Positions 9,861-17,886 of a stretch of DNA of 64,000 bases are shown here, piece by piece. Numbering within the stretch: the first letter of the stretch is position 1; every line of letters begins with the position of its first letter. The position numbers were made by a program, and so were the translations under genes. Source of the DNA: Rhodoligotrophos defluvii (GTDB taxonomy: Bacteria; Pseudomonadota; Alphaproteobacteria; Rhizobiales; Im1); the NCBI RefSeq assembly GCF_005281615.1, contig NZ_SZZM01000001.1, positions 654,496 to 718,495 of the forward strand, given 5' to 3'. The notes below the pieces were generated by a model. It was not told the origin of the DNA, did no database searches, and worked only from the letters and a program-made list of their open reading frames with translations.

Positions 9861-9890
9861 GTGCGGCCAGCGGGTGAACACTGGCCGCAC
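9861..9890 (-). terminator. Stem-loop after the lysine-rich small gene
   Basis: A perfect 10-base inverted repeat, GTGCGGCCAG and CTGGCCGCAC, with a 10-base loop. It begins five bases after the stop codon of the small gene at 9896. There is no clear U-run on the minus strand, so it may be a weak terminator or a 3'-end stabiliser. Confidence 0.5.
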
Positions 9891-9895
9891 AGATT

Positions 9896-10009
9896 TCACT
9901 TCTTCTTGGAGGCCGAGGCGGCCTTTGCACTTTTTGACATCGCTTTCGGCTTCGATGTCTTGTCTGAGGCTTTCTTGCTCGTCTTCTCGTGCTTAGTTTC
10001 CTTCGACAT
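9896..10009 (-). CDS. 37-residue lysine-rich basic protein
   Basis: A very small protein, MSKETKHEKTSKKASDK and onward, with 13 lysines in 37 residues and the rest mostly Ser, Ala and Thr. The composition resembles histone H1-like or ribosome-associated basic tails. The ATG at 10009 has GGGAGA upstream; the open frame continues upstream but reads unlike a protein. A perfect stem-loop follows the stop. It may bind nucleic acid; no family was recognised. Confidence 0.5.
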   Translation of the reverse strand: MSKETKHEKTSKKASDKTSKPKAMSKSAKAASASKKK

Positions 10010-10253
10010 GCAGCATGTCTCCCATTTCCAAAGGAGTGAGCGATCTATTGTACAATCGGGATAGTCAACGAGAAGTAACACTGGCAGGGCGGTGGAAGAT
10101 TTGCGAGACCCTCCCGCGCGCATGGGTGCATCTGCTCCGATCCTCTCGCCGTCGCTGCCTCGAACAGGACAGCGGCTTAGCCTCGGCTGCGCGAGTCCGC
10201 CAACCAACGAGTTGCCCGTTGACACGACTCATGAACGTCCGCATTGTTGCCGC

Positions 10254-10424
10254 GACGGCGCCTCATAGAGGCTTAATAGGGAACGCGGTGCGGGATGGAT
10301 ATCCCAACGCCGCGACTGCCCCCGCAACTGTAAGCGGCGAGTTTTCCGCCATAGGCCACTGGGACCAACGGGTCCTGGGAAGGCGGCGGACGACAGCGAC
10401 CCGCAAGTCAGGAGACCTGCCGTC
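10254..10424 (+). ncRNA. Cobalamin (adenosylcobalamin-class) riboswitch
   Basis: The conserved cobalamin-riboswitch core is visible: GGCTTAATAGGGAA, then the B12 box region GACTGCCCCCGCAACTGTAA, then GCCACTGGGA and the 3' part GACCCGCAAGTCAGGAGACC. The closing stem P1 is GACGGC at 10254-10259 with GCCGTC at 10419-10424. It precedes btuB by about 125 bases and would turn down the uptake operon when B12 is plentiful. Confidence 0.95.
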
Positions 10425-10471
10425 AGCCGTGGTCACACGCGATCACATCGGGCGGGGTGTCTCGATGGGAC

Positions 10472-10500
10472 TGTCCTCTCTTCCATTCGGGCAGAGGACA
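10472..10500 (+). promoter_or_regulatory. Stem-loop between cobalamin riboswitch and btuB
   Basis: An 8-base perfect inverted repeat, TGTCCTCT and AGAGGACA, with a 13-base loop, lies between the riboswitch and the btuB start. No U-run follows. It could be part of the expression platform (masking or exposing the translation start), but it could also be incidental. Confidence 0.4.
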
Positions 10501-10548
10501 CCTCGATCGCGGTGACGTGCCACAAGGCCGAGCGCCGCCCGAGGGTTC

Positions 10549-12546
10549 ATGTTCGTTCTGATTGTCCGCAAGGATTTCGCGCCGGAATCCGGCCCTTCCG
10601 CTCCCGTTCCCACGACGAAGCAGTCCATCCTGGTGGCGGCCCTTGCGCTGGCCGTCGGCCTCGAGGCTGCGGCGGCGCAGGATGCCGATCTCGACGATGG
10701 CGGCAATCTCGACCTGCCGGAGATCTCGGTGACCGCGAACTTGGTCGAGACGCCGCTTTCCCAGGTGGGCAGCGCCGTCACGGTCATCACCGGGGAAGAG
10801 CTGCGCGAACAGCAGATCAAATTCGTATCGGAAGCTCTGCGCCAAGTGCCTGGCCTGGCCGTCAGCCGCACGGGGCCGCTCGGCCAGCTCACGCAGGTGC
10901 GCATCAGGGGTTCCGAAGGCAACCAGACCAAGGTCTTCATCGATGGCATCCCCGTCAACGACCCGGCCGCCGGCTCGGAGTTCGATTTCGCCCATCTGCT
11001 CGCGGACGATATCGAGCGCATAGAGGTGCTGCGCGGGCCGCAAAGCGCGCTGTACGGCTCGGATGCCGTCGGCGGTGTGATCAACGTCGTCACCCGTCGC
11101 GGCGAAGGCCGGACCCGCGCCGCTGCACGCGTCGAGGGCGGCTCGTTCGGCACGCTTAACGGCAATGCGTCGGTGAGCGGCGGAACCGACCGCTACAACT
11201 TCATCGCCAGCGCCAGCGGCTTTCAGACCGAGGGCATTTCCGTCGCGAGCACGCGCCTCGGCAACAAGGAGAAGGACGGCTACGGCAACGGCACGGTATT
11301 CGCCAAGGCCGGCTACAATCTCACCGACACCTTCGACCTCTCGGCCGTGGTGCGCTACACGACAAGTCGCAGCGACCTCGACGCCGAGACGTTCTATCCC
11401 CAGTATGGCCACACCGGCCCCGTAGACGCATTGCAGGATGTGAAGGGGGAGCAATTCTTCACCCGCGCCCAGGCGCGTCTCCTGCTGCTCGACGGCCACT
11501 GGGAGCAGATCGCGGGCTTCGCCTACACCGATCAGGACCGCACCTATCGCGACCTCGATCCGCGCATGGTCACCAGCACCTATGACGGCGAGCGCGCCCG
11601 CTTCGACTACCAATCGACTTTCTTCTTCGACACGCCGCAGTTCCTGGATGCAAGCCACGCCGCGACCTTTGCCGTCGAGCATGACGAGGACAAGGCGATC
11701 TCGAAAAACGTGTGGTCCAGCTTCGAGAAGTCGATCGGCACGACCGGCTTTGTCGGGCAATACCAGGTGAGCCTTTTCGAGGATCTGTCGCTCACCGGAA
11801 GCATCCGCCGCGACGACAACGAGCTGTTCAAGGACTCGACCACCTATCGTGCGACCGCCGCCTACTTCCTGAAGGAGAGCGGCACCAAGCTCCGCGGCTC
11901 CTACGGCACGGGCGTCAAGAACCCCACCCTGTTCGAGCTCTACGGCTACACCAACAATTACAGGGGCAATCCGAACCTGAAGCCGGAACGCGGCGAGGGC
12001 TGGGATATCGGCATCGATCAGCAGATCTTCGGCGGGGGCATTCTCGACATCACCTATTTCAGCCAGCGCATCACCGATCTCATCACCGGCGCCGGCCAGA
12101 CCTCCATCAATTTACCTGGCAGCTCGAAGATCGATGGCGTCGAGCTTGGACTGAGCGTCAGCCCTATCACCAATCTCACCCTGCGTGCGTCCTACACCTA
12201 CATGAACGGAGAAGACGCCGATGGCCGGACGCTGGTGCGGCGGCCGAAGAACTTGGCCAGCATCGACGTGAGTTACATTTTGCTGGACGACAGAGCCCAG
12301 CTCAATCTCAGCGTAGACTATGTCAGCAAGCAGAAGGATTGGGTCTACAGCGCCGATTACAACGAACGCTATATAGTCGACCTCAACGCCTATACGCTGG
12401 TCAACCTCGCAGCCTCCTATCAGATCAACGACGGCCTGCAACTCTATGGCCGCCTGGAAAACATCCTCGACGAGAAGTATTACGAAGTCTGGGGCTACGG
12501 CACCTTGGGTTTCGGCGGCTATGCCGGCGTGAGGCTGACCTTCTGA
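10549..12546 (+). CDS. btuB: TonB-dependent vitamin B12 receptor
   Basis: A 665-residue outer membrane receptor. After a signal peptide (core SILVAALALAVGLEAAAA), a TonB-box-like ISVTAN lies near the mature N terminus. A plug domain follows (VIRG-type stretch QVRIRGSEGNQTKVFIDGIP and VLRGPQSALYGSDAVGGVIN), then a 22-strand-type barrel ending in Phe. The length is close to E. coli BtuB. It sits directly behind the cobalamin riboswitch and overlaps btuF by one base, which supports B12 or a corrinoid as substrate. The start is uncertain: GAGGG lies only three bases before the chosen ATG, and the signal peptide core begins about 25 residues in. Confidence 0.92.
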   Translation: MFVLIVRKDFAPESGPSAPVPTTKQSILVAALALAVGLEAAAAQDADLDDGGNLDLPEISVTANLVETPLSQVGSAVTVITGEELREQQIKFVSEALRQVPGLAVSRTGPLGQLTQVRIRGSEGNQTKVFIDGIPVNDPAAGSEFDFAHLLADDIERIEVLRGPQSALYGSDAVGGVINVVTRRGEGRTRAAARVEGGSFGTLNGNASVSGGTDRYNFIASASGFQTEGISVASTRLGNKEKDGYGNGTVFAKAGYNLTDTFDLSAVVRYTTSRSDLDAETFYPQYGHTGPVDALQDVKGEQFFTRAQARLLLLDGHWEQIAGFAYTDQDRTYRDLDPRMVTSTYDGERARFDYQSTFFFDTPQFLDASHAATFAVEHDEDKAISKNVWSSFEKSIGTTGFVGQYQVSLFEDLSLTGSIRRDDNELFKDSTTYRATAAYFLKESGTKLRGSYGTGVKNPTLFELYGYTNNYRGNPNLKPERGEGWDIGIDQQIFGGGILDITYFSQRITDLITGAGQTSINLPGSSKIDGVELGLSVSPITNLTLRASYTYMNGEDADGRTLVRRPKNLASIDVSYILLDDRAQLNLSVDYVSKQKDWVYSADYNERYIVDLNAYTLVNLAASYQINDGLQLYGRLENILDEKYYEVWGYGTLGFGGYAGVRLTF

Positions 12547-13385
12547 TGGCAAGCCACGCGCGAAACCTGCTCATCGCCCTGCTGCTCGCCTGGTCGGCTT
12601 CGGGCAGCCTGGCCGCACCGCAGCGTATCGTCTCCTTGAACCTGTGTGCCGACGAGCTGGTGCTCCGGCTCGCGGATCCCGCACAGATCGCGTCGGTGAC
12701 ATGGCTGTCGCAGGATCCCGCCAACGCCAATCTGGCCGCGCTGGCCTCACGCTATCCGGCCAATCGCGGCTTGAGCGAGGAAGTGATCGCCCTCGCGCCA
12801 GACCTGGTCATTGCCGGCCGCTATACGACGCGCGCCACCGTCGACCAGTTGAAGCGGGTTGTCATCGAGGTGCTCGAGCTTGATGTTCCCGCAAGCTTCG
12901 AGCAAACGGAGCAGCAGATCCTCGAGCTTGGCGACACGCTCGGCCACCTCCCGCGGGCGGAGGCCCTCATTGCCCGAATGCGTGCTCGTCTTGCGTCGCT
13001 GGACACCGCGCGGCAACACAGGCCGACCGCGATCGTCTATCAGCCGAACGGCTTCACGGCGGGCAAAGGCTCTCTCATCGATACGCTGCTCGCGCGCGCC
13101 GGCTTCCGTAACCTCGCAGCGGAAAACGGTCTTGACAATTACGGCGCCGTTCCCCTCGAGCTGCTGGTTGCATTCCGGCCCGACGTCTTGATCCTGAACG
13201 CTGAGCCGACGGCCCCAGCGCTTGCCTATGAAGTGCTCCGGCACCCGGTGCTGAAGGCGCTGCCCCACACTCAAGTCGTTAGCGTCCCGCCACGGCTGTG
13301 GACGTGCGCCGGACCCGAGATGGTGGAAGCGGTCGCGCTTCTCGCGCGGGCCGCGGAGCAGATCGCGGCGAGGGCAACGCCATGA
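12546..13385 (+). CDS. btuF: Periplasmic cobalamin-binding protein
   Basis: A 279-residue class III periplasmic binding protein with signal peptide LLIALLLAWSASGSLA and mature start APQRIVSLNLCADELV, as in BtuF/FecB-type proteins. It passes B12 from the receptor to the inner membrane transporter. The ATG at 12546 shares one base with the btuB TGA, and its own end overlaps btuC as ATGA. The open frame extends upstream into btuB but that part is a shadow. Confidence 0.9.
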   Translation: MASHARNLLIALLLAWSASGSLAAPQRIVSLNLCADELVLRLADPAQIASVTWLSQDPANANLAALASRYPANRGLSEEVIALAPDLVIAGRYTTRATVDQLKRVVIEVLELDVPASFEQTEQQILELGDTLGHLPRAEALIARMRARLASLDTARQHRPTAIVYQPNGFTAGKGSLIDTLLARAGFRNLAAENGLDNYGAVPLELLVAFRPDVLILNAEPTAPALAYEVLRHPVLKALPHTQVVSVPPRLWTCAGPEMVEAVALLARAAEQIAARATP

Positions 13386-14404
13386 CGGTTTTCCTCCGGG
13401 CGTTAGGCGACGAGATCGCCTATCCCTTGCTCGTCAGCAGCCTTATCGCAGCTTCCTTCGCTGCGTCCATCGCCTCGCTCTCGATCGGCTATGCGCCTTT
13501 CAACCTGGCCAGCGCCATGGTCGACTGGATGGCCGGCCGGGAAAGCCTCGCCGCGCTCGTGCTCATCGAGCTGAGAGTGCCTCGTGCTCTGCTCGGCCTG
13601 CTCGTGGGGTATACTCTGGGGCTCGCCGGCGCGGTCATGCAGGGCTTCCTGCGCAACCCGCTGGCCGAGCCTGGTATCATCGGCGTTTCGGGTGCCGCGG
13701 CGCTCGGTGCGGTCGTCATCTTCTATTCCGGCCTGGCACATTTGACATCGCTGCTCCTGCCGCTGGGCGGCGTCGCCGGGGCGGCCATCGCCGGGGTGAT
13801 CCTGTTCGGCCTTGCCGGCCGCGGAGCAGGCACGACCACGCTGATCCTGGCCGGCATCGCCATCAACAGCCTGGCGGGCGCGCTGATCTCCCTCGCGCTC
13901 AACCTGTCCGCGACCCCTTATGCCGCAATTGAAATCATGTTCTGGCTGATGGGCTCGCTGGCCGATCGCAGTCTCGACCACATCGCGCTCGTACTGCCCC
14001 CCATGGTAACCGGCTGGGCACTGCTTCTCTGGACAGGCCGTGCGCTCGACGCGTTGAGCCTGGGCGAGCTGACCGCATCGAGCCTCGGCTTCAAGCTGGA
14101 GAGGGTCCGCGGCGCGGTTGTCGGCGGGACAGCGCTCTGCGTCGGCAGCGCCGTCGCGGTGAGCGGTGCCGTCGGCTTTGTCGGTCTTGTCGTGCCGCAT
14201 CTGATCCGCCCGTTCGTCGGTCATCGGCCGGGCCGGCTGCTGATGGCCAGCGGCTTCGCCGGCGCGGTGCTGACGACATCGGCGGACATTGCGGTCAGGC
14301 TCATTGCCACCCAGCCGGAGCTGAAGCTCGGGGTGGTCACGGCCATTGTCGGCGCACCCTTCCTGTTCGCGCTCCTTTACCGCCTCAGGAGCGAGCGGCC
14401 ATGA
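13382..14404 (+). CDS. btuC: Cobalamin ABC transporter permease
   Basis: A 340-residue FecCD/BtuC-type permease. The family signature RVPRALLGLLVGYTLGLAGA followed by GFLRNPLAEPGIIGVSGAAA is clear, and about ten hydrophobic segments are present. It forms the homodimeric channel for B12 import across the inner membrane. Its start overlaps the btuF stop and its end overlaps btuD, both as ATGA. The operon setting rather than this protein alone separates it from siderophore or heme permeases. Confidence 0.92.
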   Translation: MTVFLRALGDEIAYPLLVSSLIAASFAASIASLSIGYAPFNLASAMVDWMAGRESLAALVLIELRVPRALLGLLVGYTLGLAGAVMQGFLRNPLAEPGIIGVSGAAALGAVVIFYSGLAHLTSLLLPLGGVAGAAIAGVILFGLAGRGAGTTTLILAGIAINSLAGALISLALNLSATPYAAIEIMFWLMGSLADRSLDHIALVLPPMVTGWALLLWTGRALDALSLGELTASSLGFKLERVRGAVVGGTALCVGSAVAVSGAVGFVGLVVPHLIRPFVGHRPGRLLMASGFAGAVLTTSADIAVRLIATQPELKLGVVTAIVGAPFLFALLYRLRSERP

Positions 14405-15198
14405 AGATCGAGGCCAAGGCTGTCGGCGTCCGGCTTGGCAGCCGCCAAATACTGAGCGACGTCGACCTGGCCGTCTCGCCTGGAGAGATGATCGGGCTGG
14501 TGGGGCCCAATGGTGCAGGCAAGTCTACCCTGCTGGCGGTGTTGGCCGGCCTGTGCGCACCCGATAGCGGCCGGGTGATCTTCGACGGATGCGACGCCAA
14601 TAGCATCGGCCCCCGCCAGCTGGCCCGACGCTTGAGCTTTCTCGCTCAATCCGCGTCGATCGAGTGGCGGCTCAATGTGGAGCAGGTGGTCGCCCTGGGG
14701 CGCCTCCCCCACCGCGGCTTGTGGGGACCGCAGGATCCAGCCTCCGACGCGCGGGCGATCGCCGCTGCCATGCGCATGACGGAGGTTGAGACCCTCGCCA
14801 AGCGCCCGCTCAACGCTCTGTCGGGCGGAGAGCGCATGCGGGTGCTGCTTGCCCGCGCATTGGCAGTGGAAGGCGAGGTCCTGCTGGCGGACGAGCCCAT
14901 CGCAGGGCTCGACCCCTACCACCAGCTTCGGGCCATGGAGCTGCTGGCCGCGGCGGCATCTGCCGGCACGGCCGTGGTGGTTGTGCTGCATGAGCTGACC
15001 CTGGCGGCGAGATTTTGCCGACGGCTGGTGCTCATGAGCCAGGGCCGGCTTGTCGCCGACGGCACGCCCGAAGCGGTGCTCAGCCCGGGGTTGCTGGAGG
15101 CCGTCTATTCCGTCTTGCCGCTGGTCGGAACGCAGGATGGCGAACGCTTCATCCTGCCCTGGCGGCGAAACCCATCCATGCACGGAGATTCCGCATGA
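14401..15198 (+). CDS. btuD: Cobalamin ABC transporter ATP-binding protein
   Basis: A 265-residue ATPase with Walker A (GPNGAGKST), a shortened signature (ALSGGERMRVLLARALA), Walker B (VLLADEPIAGLD) and H-loop (VVLHELTLAA). It belongs to the FecE/BtuD/HmuV group. It is coupled by ATGA overlaps to btuC upstream and to the unknown gene downstream. It powers B12 import with BtuC and BtuF. Confidence 0.92.
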   Translation: MKIEAKAVGVRLGSRQILSDVDLAVSPGEMIGLVGPNGAGKSTLLAVLAGLCAPDSGRVIFDGCDANSIGPRQLARRLSFLAQSASIEWRLNVEQVVALGRLPHRGLWGPQDPASDARAIAAAMRMTEVETLAKRPLNALSGGERMRVLLARALAVEGEVLLADEPIAGLDPYHQLRAMELLAAAASAGTAVVVVLHELTLAARFCRRLVLMSQGRLVADGTPEAVLSPGLLEAVYSVLPLVGTQDGERFILPWRRNPSMHGDSA

Positions 15199-16154
15199 GC
15201 AACGAGACCCTGCAGTTCATTCGCCGGATGATTGCCGACCAGAAGGCCGGCTGGAGTCTCGGCACTTTCGGCGCCATCGCCGAATTCACGCGCGACGAAG
15301 GGGAGGCAGTCGCGTTCGGACAGGACGGCTTGTCGGCCGCAACCTCGCGAGGCGCCATCAGGATCGCCCATGATGCGGATATTCGGATATTCGCCTACGA
15401 GGCCCCCGCCAAGGATCCCGCAAGCTGGCACCAGGCGGTGGCGCTCTGCTTGCCCAAGGCAAACAGCTTGATGAGCCATCGGCGCGTGGTCACGGAGCTC
15501 GGGCCGGACGAAGAGGCCGTTCGTGAGATGGATAGGGGCGCAATTCTGTTCGATATCGGCCTGGGCACGCCGACCGTGGATGTGTGCGTGCGCTCTATGG
15601 ATCCGGCGGTGATAGCCCGGCTGCGGGAGGCGGTGGGAACGTCCATTTTCGACCCGGACAATACGTTGATGCGCGACATGCCTGCGCTTTCGCCGCACCG
15701 GGTGTTCGCAACCAGGCTCGGCCGCGCGGAAATCATGCAGCCAGTCCCGGCTGCCCATGAGAAAAGCCCGGAAGGACCGCACACCCACGTTCTACCGCAA
15801 CTCCTCAGCCAAGGCCGCACCCACAGCGCCAATGAACCGATCCCGTTTGGATGGGTGCCCTGCGCCTATATCTACCCGCAGCATCCGCTCAAGGATCCGC
15901 TCGGGCGGGATATCCCTTTCGACCCGGCAGCCTTGGAGGCGTTCCGCGACGTCCTGAGTGACTACGGTGACCCCGAGCTTGCGGCTCTCAAAACCGAGAT
16001 CGAGGAGCTTGTCTGGAGCGGCGCAAGCCCCGAAGCGCTGCCGAAACTGACGAAGCGGTCACACCGGGCGACCTTGCGCGTGACCTTGCGACAATTGAAA
16101 TGCCAAGCGGAAGGGGACACCGGAGCTCTCGACCTTTGGAGAGAGTATTTCTAG
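15195..16154 (+). CDS. Unknown protein, last gene of the B12 uptake operon
   Basis: A 319-residue soluble-looking protein without signal peptide or membrane segments. I recognise no domain with certainty. Notable is a His-rich segment around residues 192-216 (HEKSPEGPHTHVLPQLL, then GRTHSANEP) followed by a conserved-looking Pro/Tyr stretch (FGWVPCAYIYPQHPLKDPLG). The ATG overlaps the btuD stop as ATGA, so it should be made together with the transporter and fall under the cobalamin riboswitch. A role in corrinoid handling, remodelling or sensing is an inference from position only. Confidence 0.8.
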   Translation: MSNETLQFIRRMIADQKAGWSLGTFGAIAEFTRDEGEAVAFGQDGLSAATSRGAIRIAHDADIRIFAYEAPAKDPASWHQAVALCLPKANSLMSHRRVVTELGPDEEAVREMDRGAILFDIGLGTPTVDVCVRSMDPAVIARLREAVGTSIFDPDNTLMRDMPALSPHRVFATRLGRAEIMQPVPAAHEKSPEGPHTHVLPQLLSQGRTHSANEPIPFGWVPCAYIYPQHPLKDPLGRDIPFDPAALEAFRDVLSDYGDPELAALKTEIEELVWSGASPEALPKLTKRSHRATLRVTLRQLKCQAEGDTGALDLWREYF

Positions 16155-16254
16155 TTAGAGGCCATTAAACCTGGCACGCAATCGCGCCGAAGCAAATTTG
16201 CCGTTCGGCCACGAGCTGGCCAAGGGCGGGGGTCATTCGCACCGTCCCGCGCGA

Positions 16255-17886
16255 TCAAGCCCGCCTCCAGTGAGCGGCGAACCGAACGGCCAATGCAATG
16301 GCGGTGAGCGTCGGGTTGGCCTGGCCGGAGGTGGGCAGCACCGCCGAGCCGATCGCGTAGAGATTTGCACAATCGAAACATTTGAGGTCAGCATCGACGA
16401 TGGCCTCGCGGCGATTGGCGCCCATGCGCGCCGTGCCGATCTGGTGCGTGCCATGTGCTGCCAGGGCGAGGATCGCATCGACCGTTTCCTCCCGCGGCTG
16501 CCGGTATGTCAGCGAGCCGAAGCCGGTGCGGCCAAGCCAGCGGCCAAGCTCGTCATGGGCCCGGGCCAGGGCTTCCGCGTTGTCGCGGCTGAAACGCAGA
16601 TCGATGCGCAGGCGCGGCAGGCCGAGCCGGTCCGTTTCATATCCCAGTTCCACCCGGCTTTCGGCCTGGGGGAAGTGCTCGGCGTGGTAGGAAAGGCCGT
16701 AGCGGCGGGCGGAATTGCGGATGAAGAATCCCGGCAGCCGCATCGGGCTCGCATAGCGGCGGTAGAGGAAGGAGGGGACGAACACGGCGGCCGCGGGCAA
16801 GCCGCGCACTACGTTCAGAAGGTGCGGCCAGCGGTCGAGATCATCGGGCACGTGGCGCTTGCGGATGGCCTCCGCCACCAGCCGGCGGCCGAGCGGGCCG
16901 ACGGACAGGGCCAGCATGACGGCGGACAGGACGGCGCTGCCGTGGCGGGGATCGGCGCTGGGCGGTACCACCGGCCAGAACGAGACATTGGGCAGCTGCG
17001 CCGATCGCTGCAAGCCGTCGGATGGAACGAAACGCCGGCGCGCATAGGAGCCGTGGCCGTCGAGGTAGAAGTCATAGGCCTGGTCGAGCGCGTCCGTCGC
17101 GAACTGGATGTCGGCCACCTCGCCGATCACGTGACCCATATAGTAGCGGCCGAGCGGGCCATCCCGCCCGCCGAAGCGCTCGGGCTGCTGCCGCTGGGCG
17201 GCCAGCAGCAGCCGGGTGGTTTCGAGCCCGCCGCAGGCCAAGGCGACTGCCGAGACGGGAATATCGTGCCGGCTGCCGTCGAGCCTGCTCACGGTCAGCG
17301 CGGTGATGCGGTCATCGCTCCCGAAGACGAAGCCGGTCACGGTCGCGTTGAGGCGCACATCGATGAGCGGATTTCCGGCGAGCGCGCGCATATGGGTGAG
17401 CTGAAACGCCGGCTTGTTGCTGAACCGCTCCAGCCGCGTGTAGTCGAACGCATCATCCTGCGAGGCCACACCCGGGATCGGATCTCGGAAGACAGGGGCG
17501 CCGCACTGCGCATAGCCGCAAGCGGCCGCGTAATGGGGCGCCAGGTCTTCGAGCGTGATCGGCCAGCGGACATCACCCGCCCAGGGCCGACGCTCGAAAT
17601 CGATTGCATCAAAGGGCTGGCAGCGCCCGGCCCACAGGTTCGACGTGCCACCGAAGCGGCGCGCGACGGCGATGCGCATGTCGTCGTGCCGGGATGGCTC
17701 GGCAATCTCCGCCGCCGACAGCTCGGTGGTGCTCGTGTCAGGCTGTTGGCCGCCGGATTCGAGCAGAAGCACGCTCCGGCCAAGCCGGGCCATTTCCAGG
17801 GCCAGTGTGATGCCGACTGGGCCCGAGCCGACGATGCACAGGTCGTGGCGTGCTTCGTCGAGGCCCTCCAGGTGATCGAGGATCAT
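16255..17886 (-). CDS. GMC-family FAD-dependent oxidoreductase
   Basis: A 543-residue flavoprotein. The N-terminal dinucleotide fold reads LCIVGSGPVGITLALEMARL with LLLESGG after it. The C-terminal GMC domain carries GTHQIGTARMG and TSGQANPTLTAIAL, which hold the usual active-site His and Asn. Such enzymes oxidise alcohols or sugars. The open frame runs 125 codons further upstream, but the ATG at 17886 overlaps the stop of the aldo/keto reductase as ATGA and starts directly before the FAD motif. Its position at the edge of a polysaccharide locus suggests a sugar or polyol substrate. Confidence 0.85.
   Translation of the reverse strand: MILDHLEGLDEARHDLCIVGSGPVGITLALEMARLGRSVLLLESGGQQPDTSTTELSAAEIAEPSRHDDMRIAVARRFGGTSNLWAGRCQPFDAIDFERRPWAGDVRWPITLEDLAPHYAAACGYAQCGAPVFRDPIPGVASQDDAFDYTRLERFSNKPAFQLTHMRALAGNPLIDVRLNATVTGFVFGSDDRITALTVSRLDGSRHDIPVSAVALACGGLETTRLLLAAQRQQPERFGGRDGPLGRYYMGHVIGEVADIQFATDALDQAYDFYLDGHGSYARRRFVPSDGLQRSAQLPNVSFWPVVPPSADPRHGSAVLSAVMLALSVGPLGRRLVAEAIRKRHVPDDLDRWPHLLNVVRGLPAAAVFVPSFLYRRYASPMRLPGFFIRNSARRYGLSYHAEHFPQAESRVELGYETDRLGLPRLRIDLRFSRDNAEALARAHDELGRWLGRTGFGSLTYRQPREETVDAILALAAHGTHQIGTARMGANRREAIVDADLKCFDCANLYAIGSAVLPTSGQANPTLTAIALAVRFAAHWRRA

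Noticed and set aside
10047-10056. ATTGTACAAT palindrome between the small basic gene and the riboswitch as an operator or promoter
   Set aside because: A TTGACT lies nearby on the minus strand but spacing to any -10-like sequence is wrong, and nothing else supports a role.
10423-11760. 445-codon minus-strand frame opposite btuB
   Set aside because: Covers the riboswitch and the receptor plug in antisense; no motif or ribosome site.
11712-12545. Upstream extension of the btuF frame into btuB
   Set aside because: The signal peptide starts at the ATG at 12546; the extension reads as Arg/Gln/His-rich shadow of btuB.
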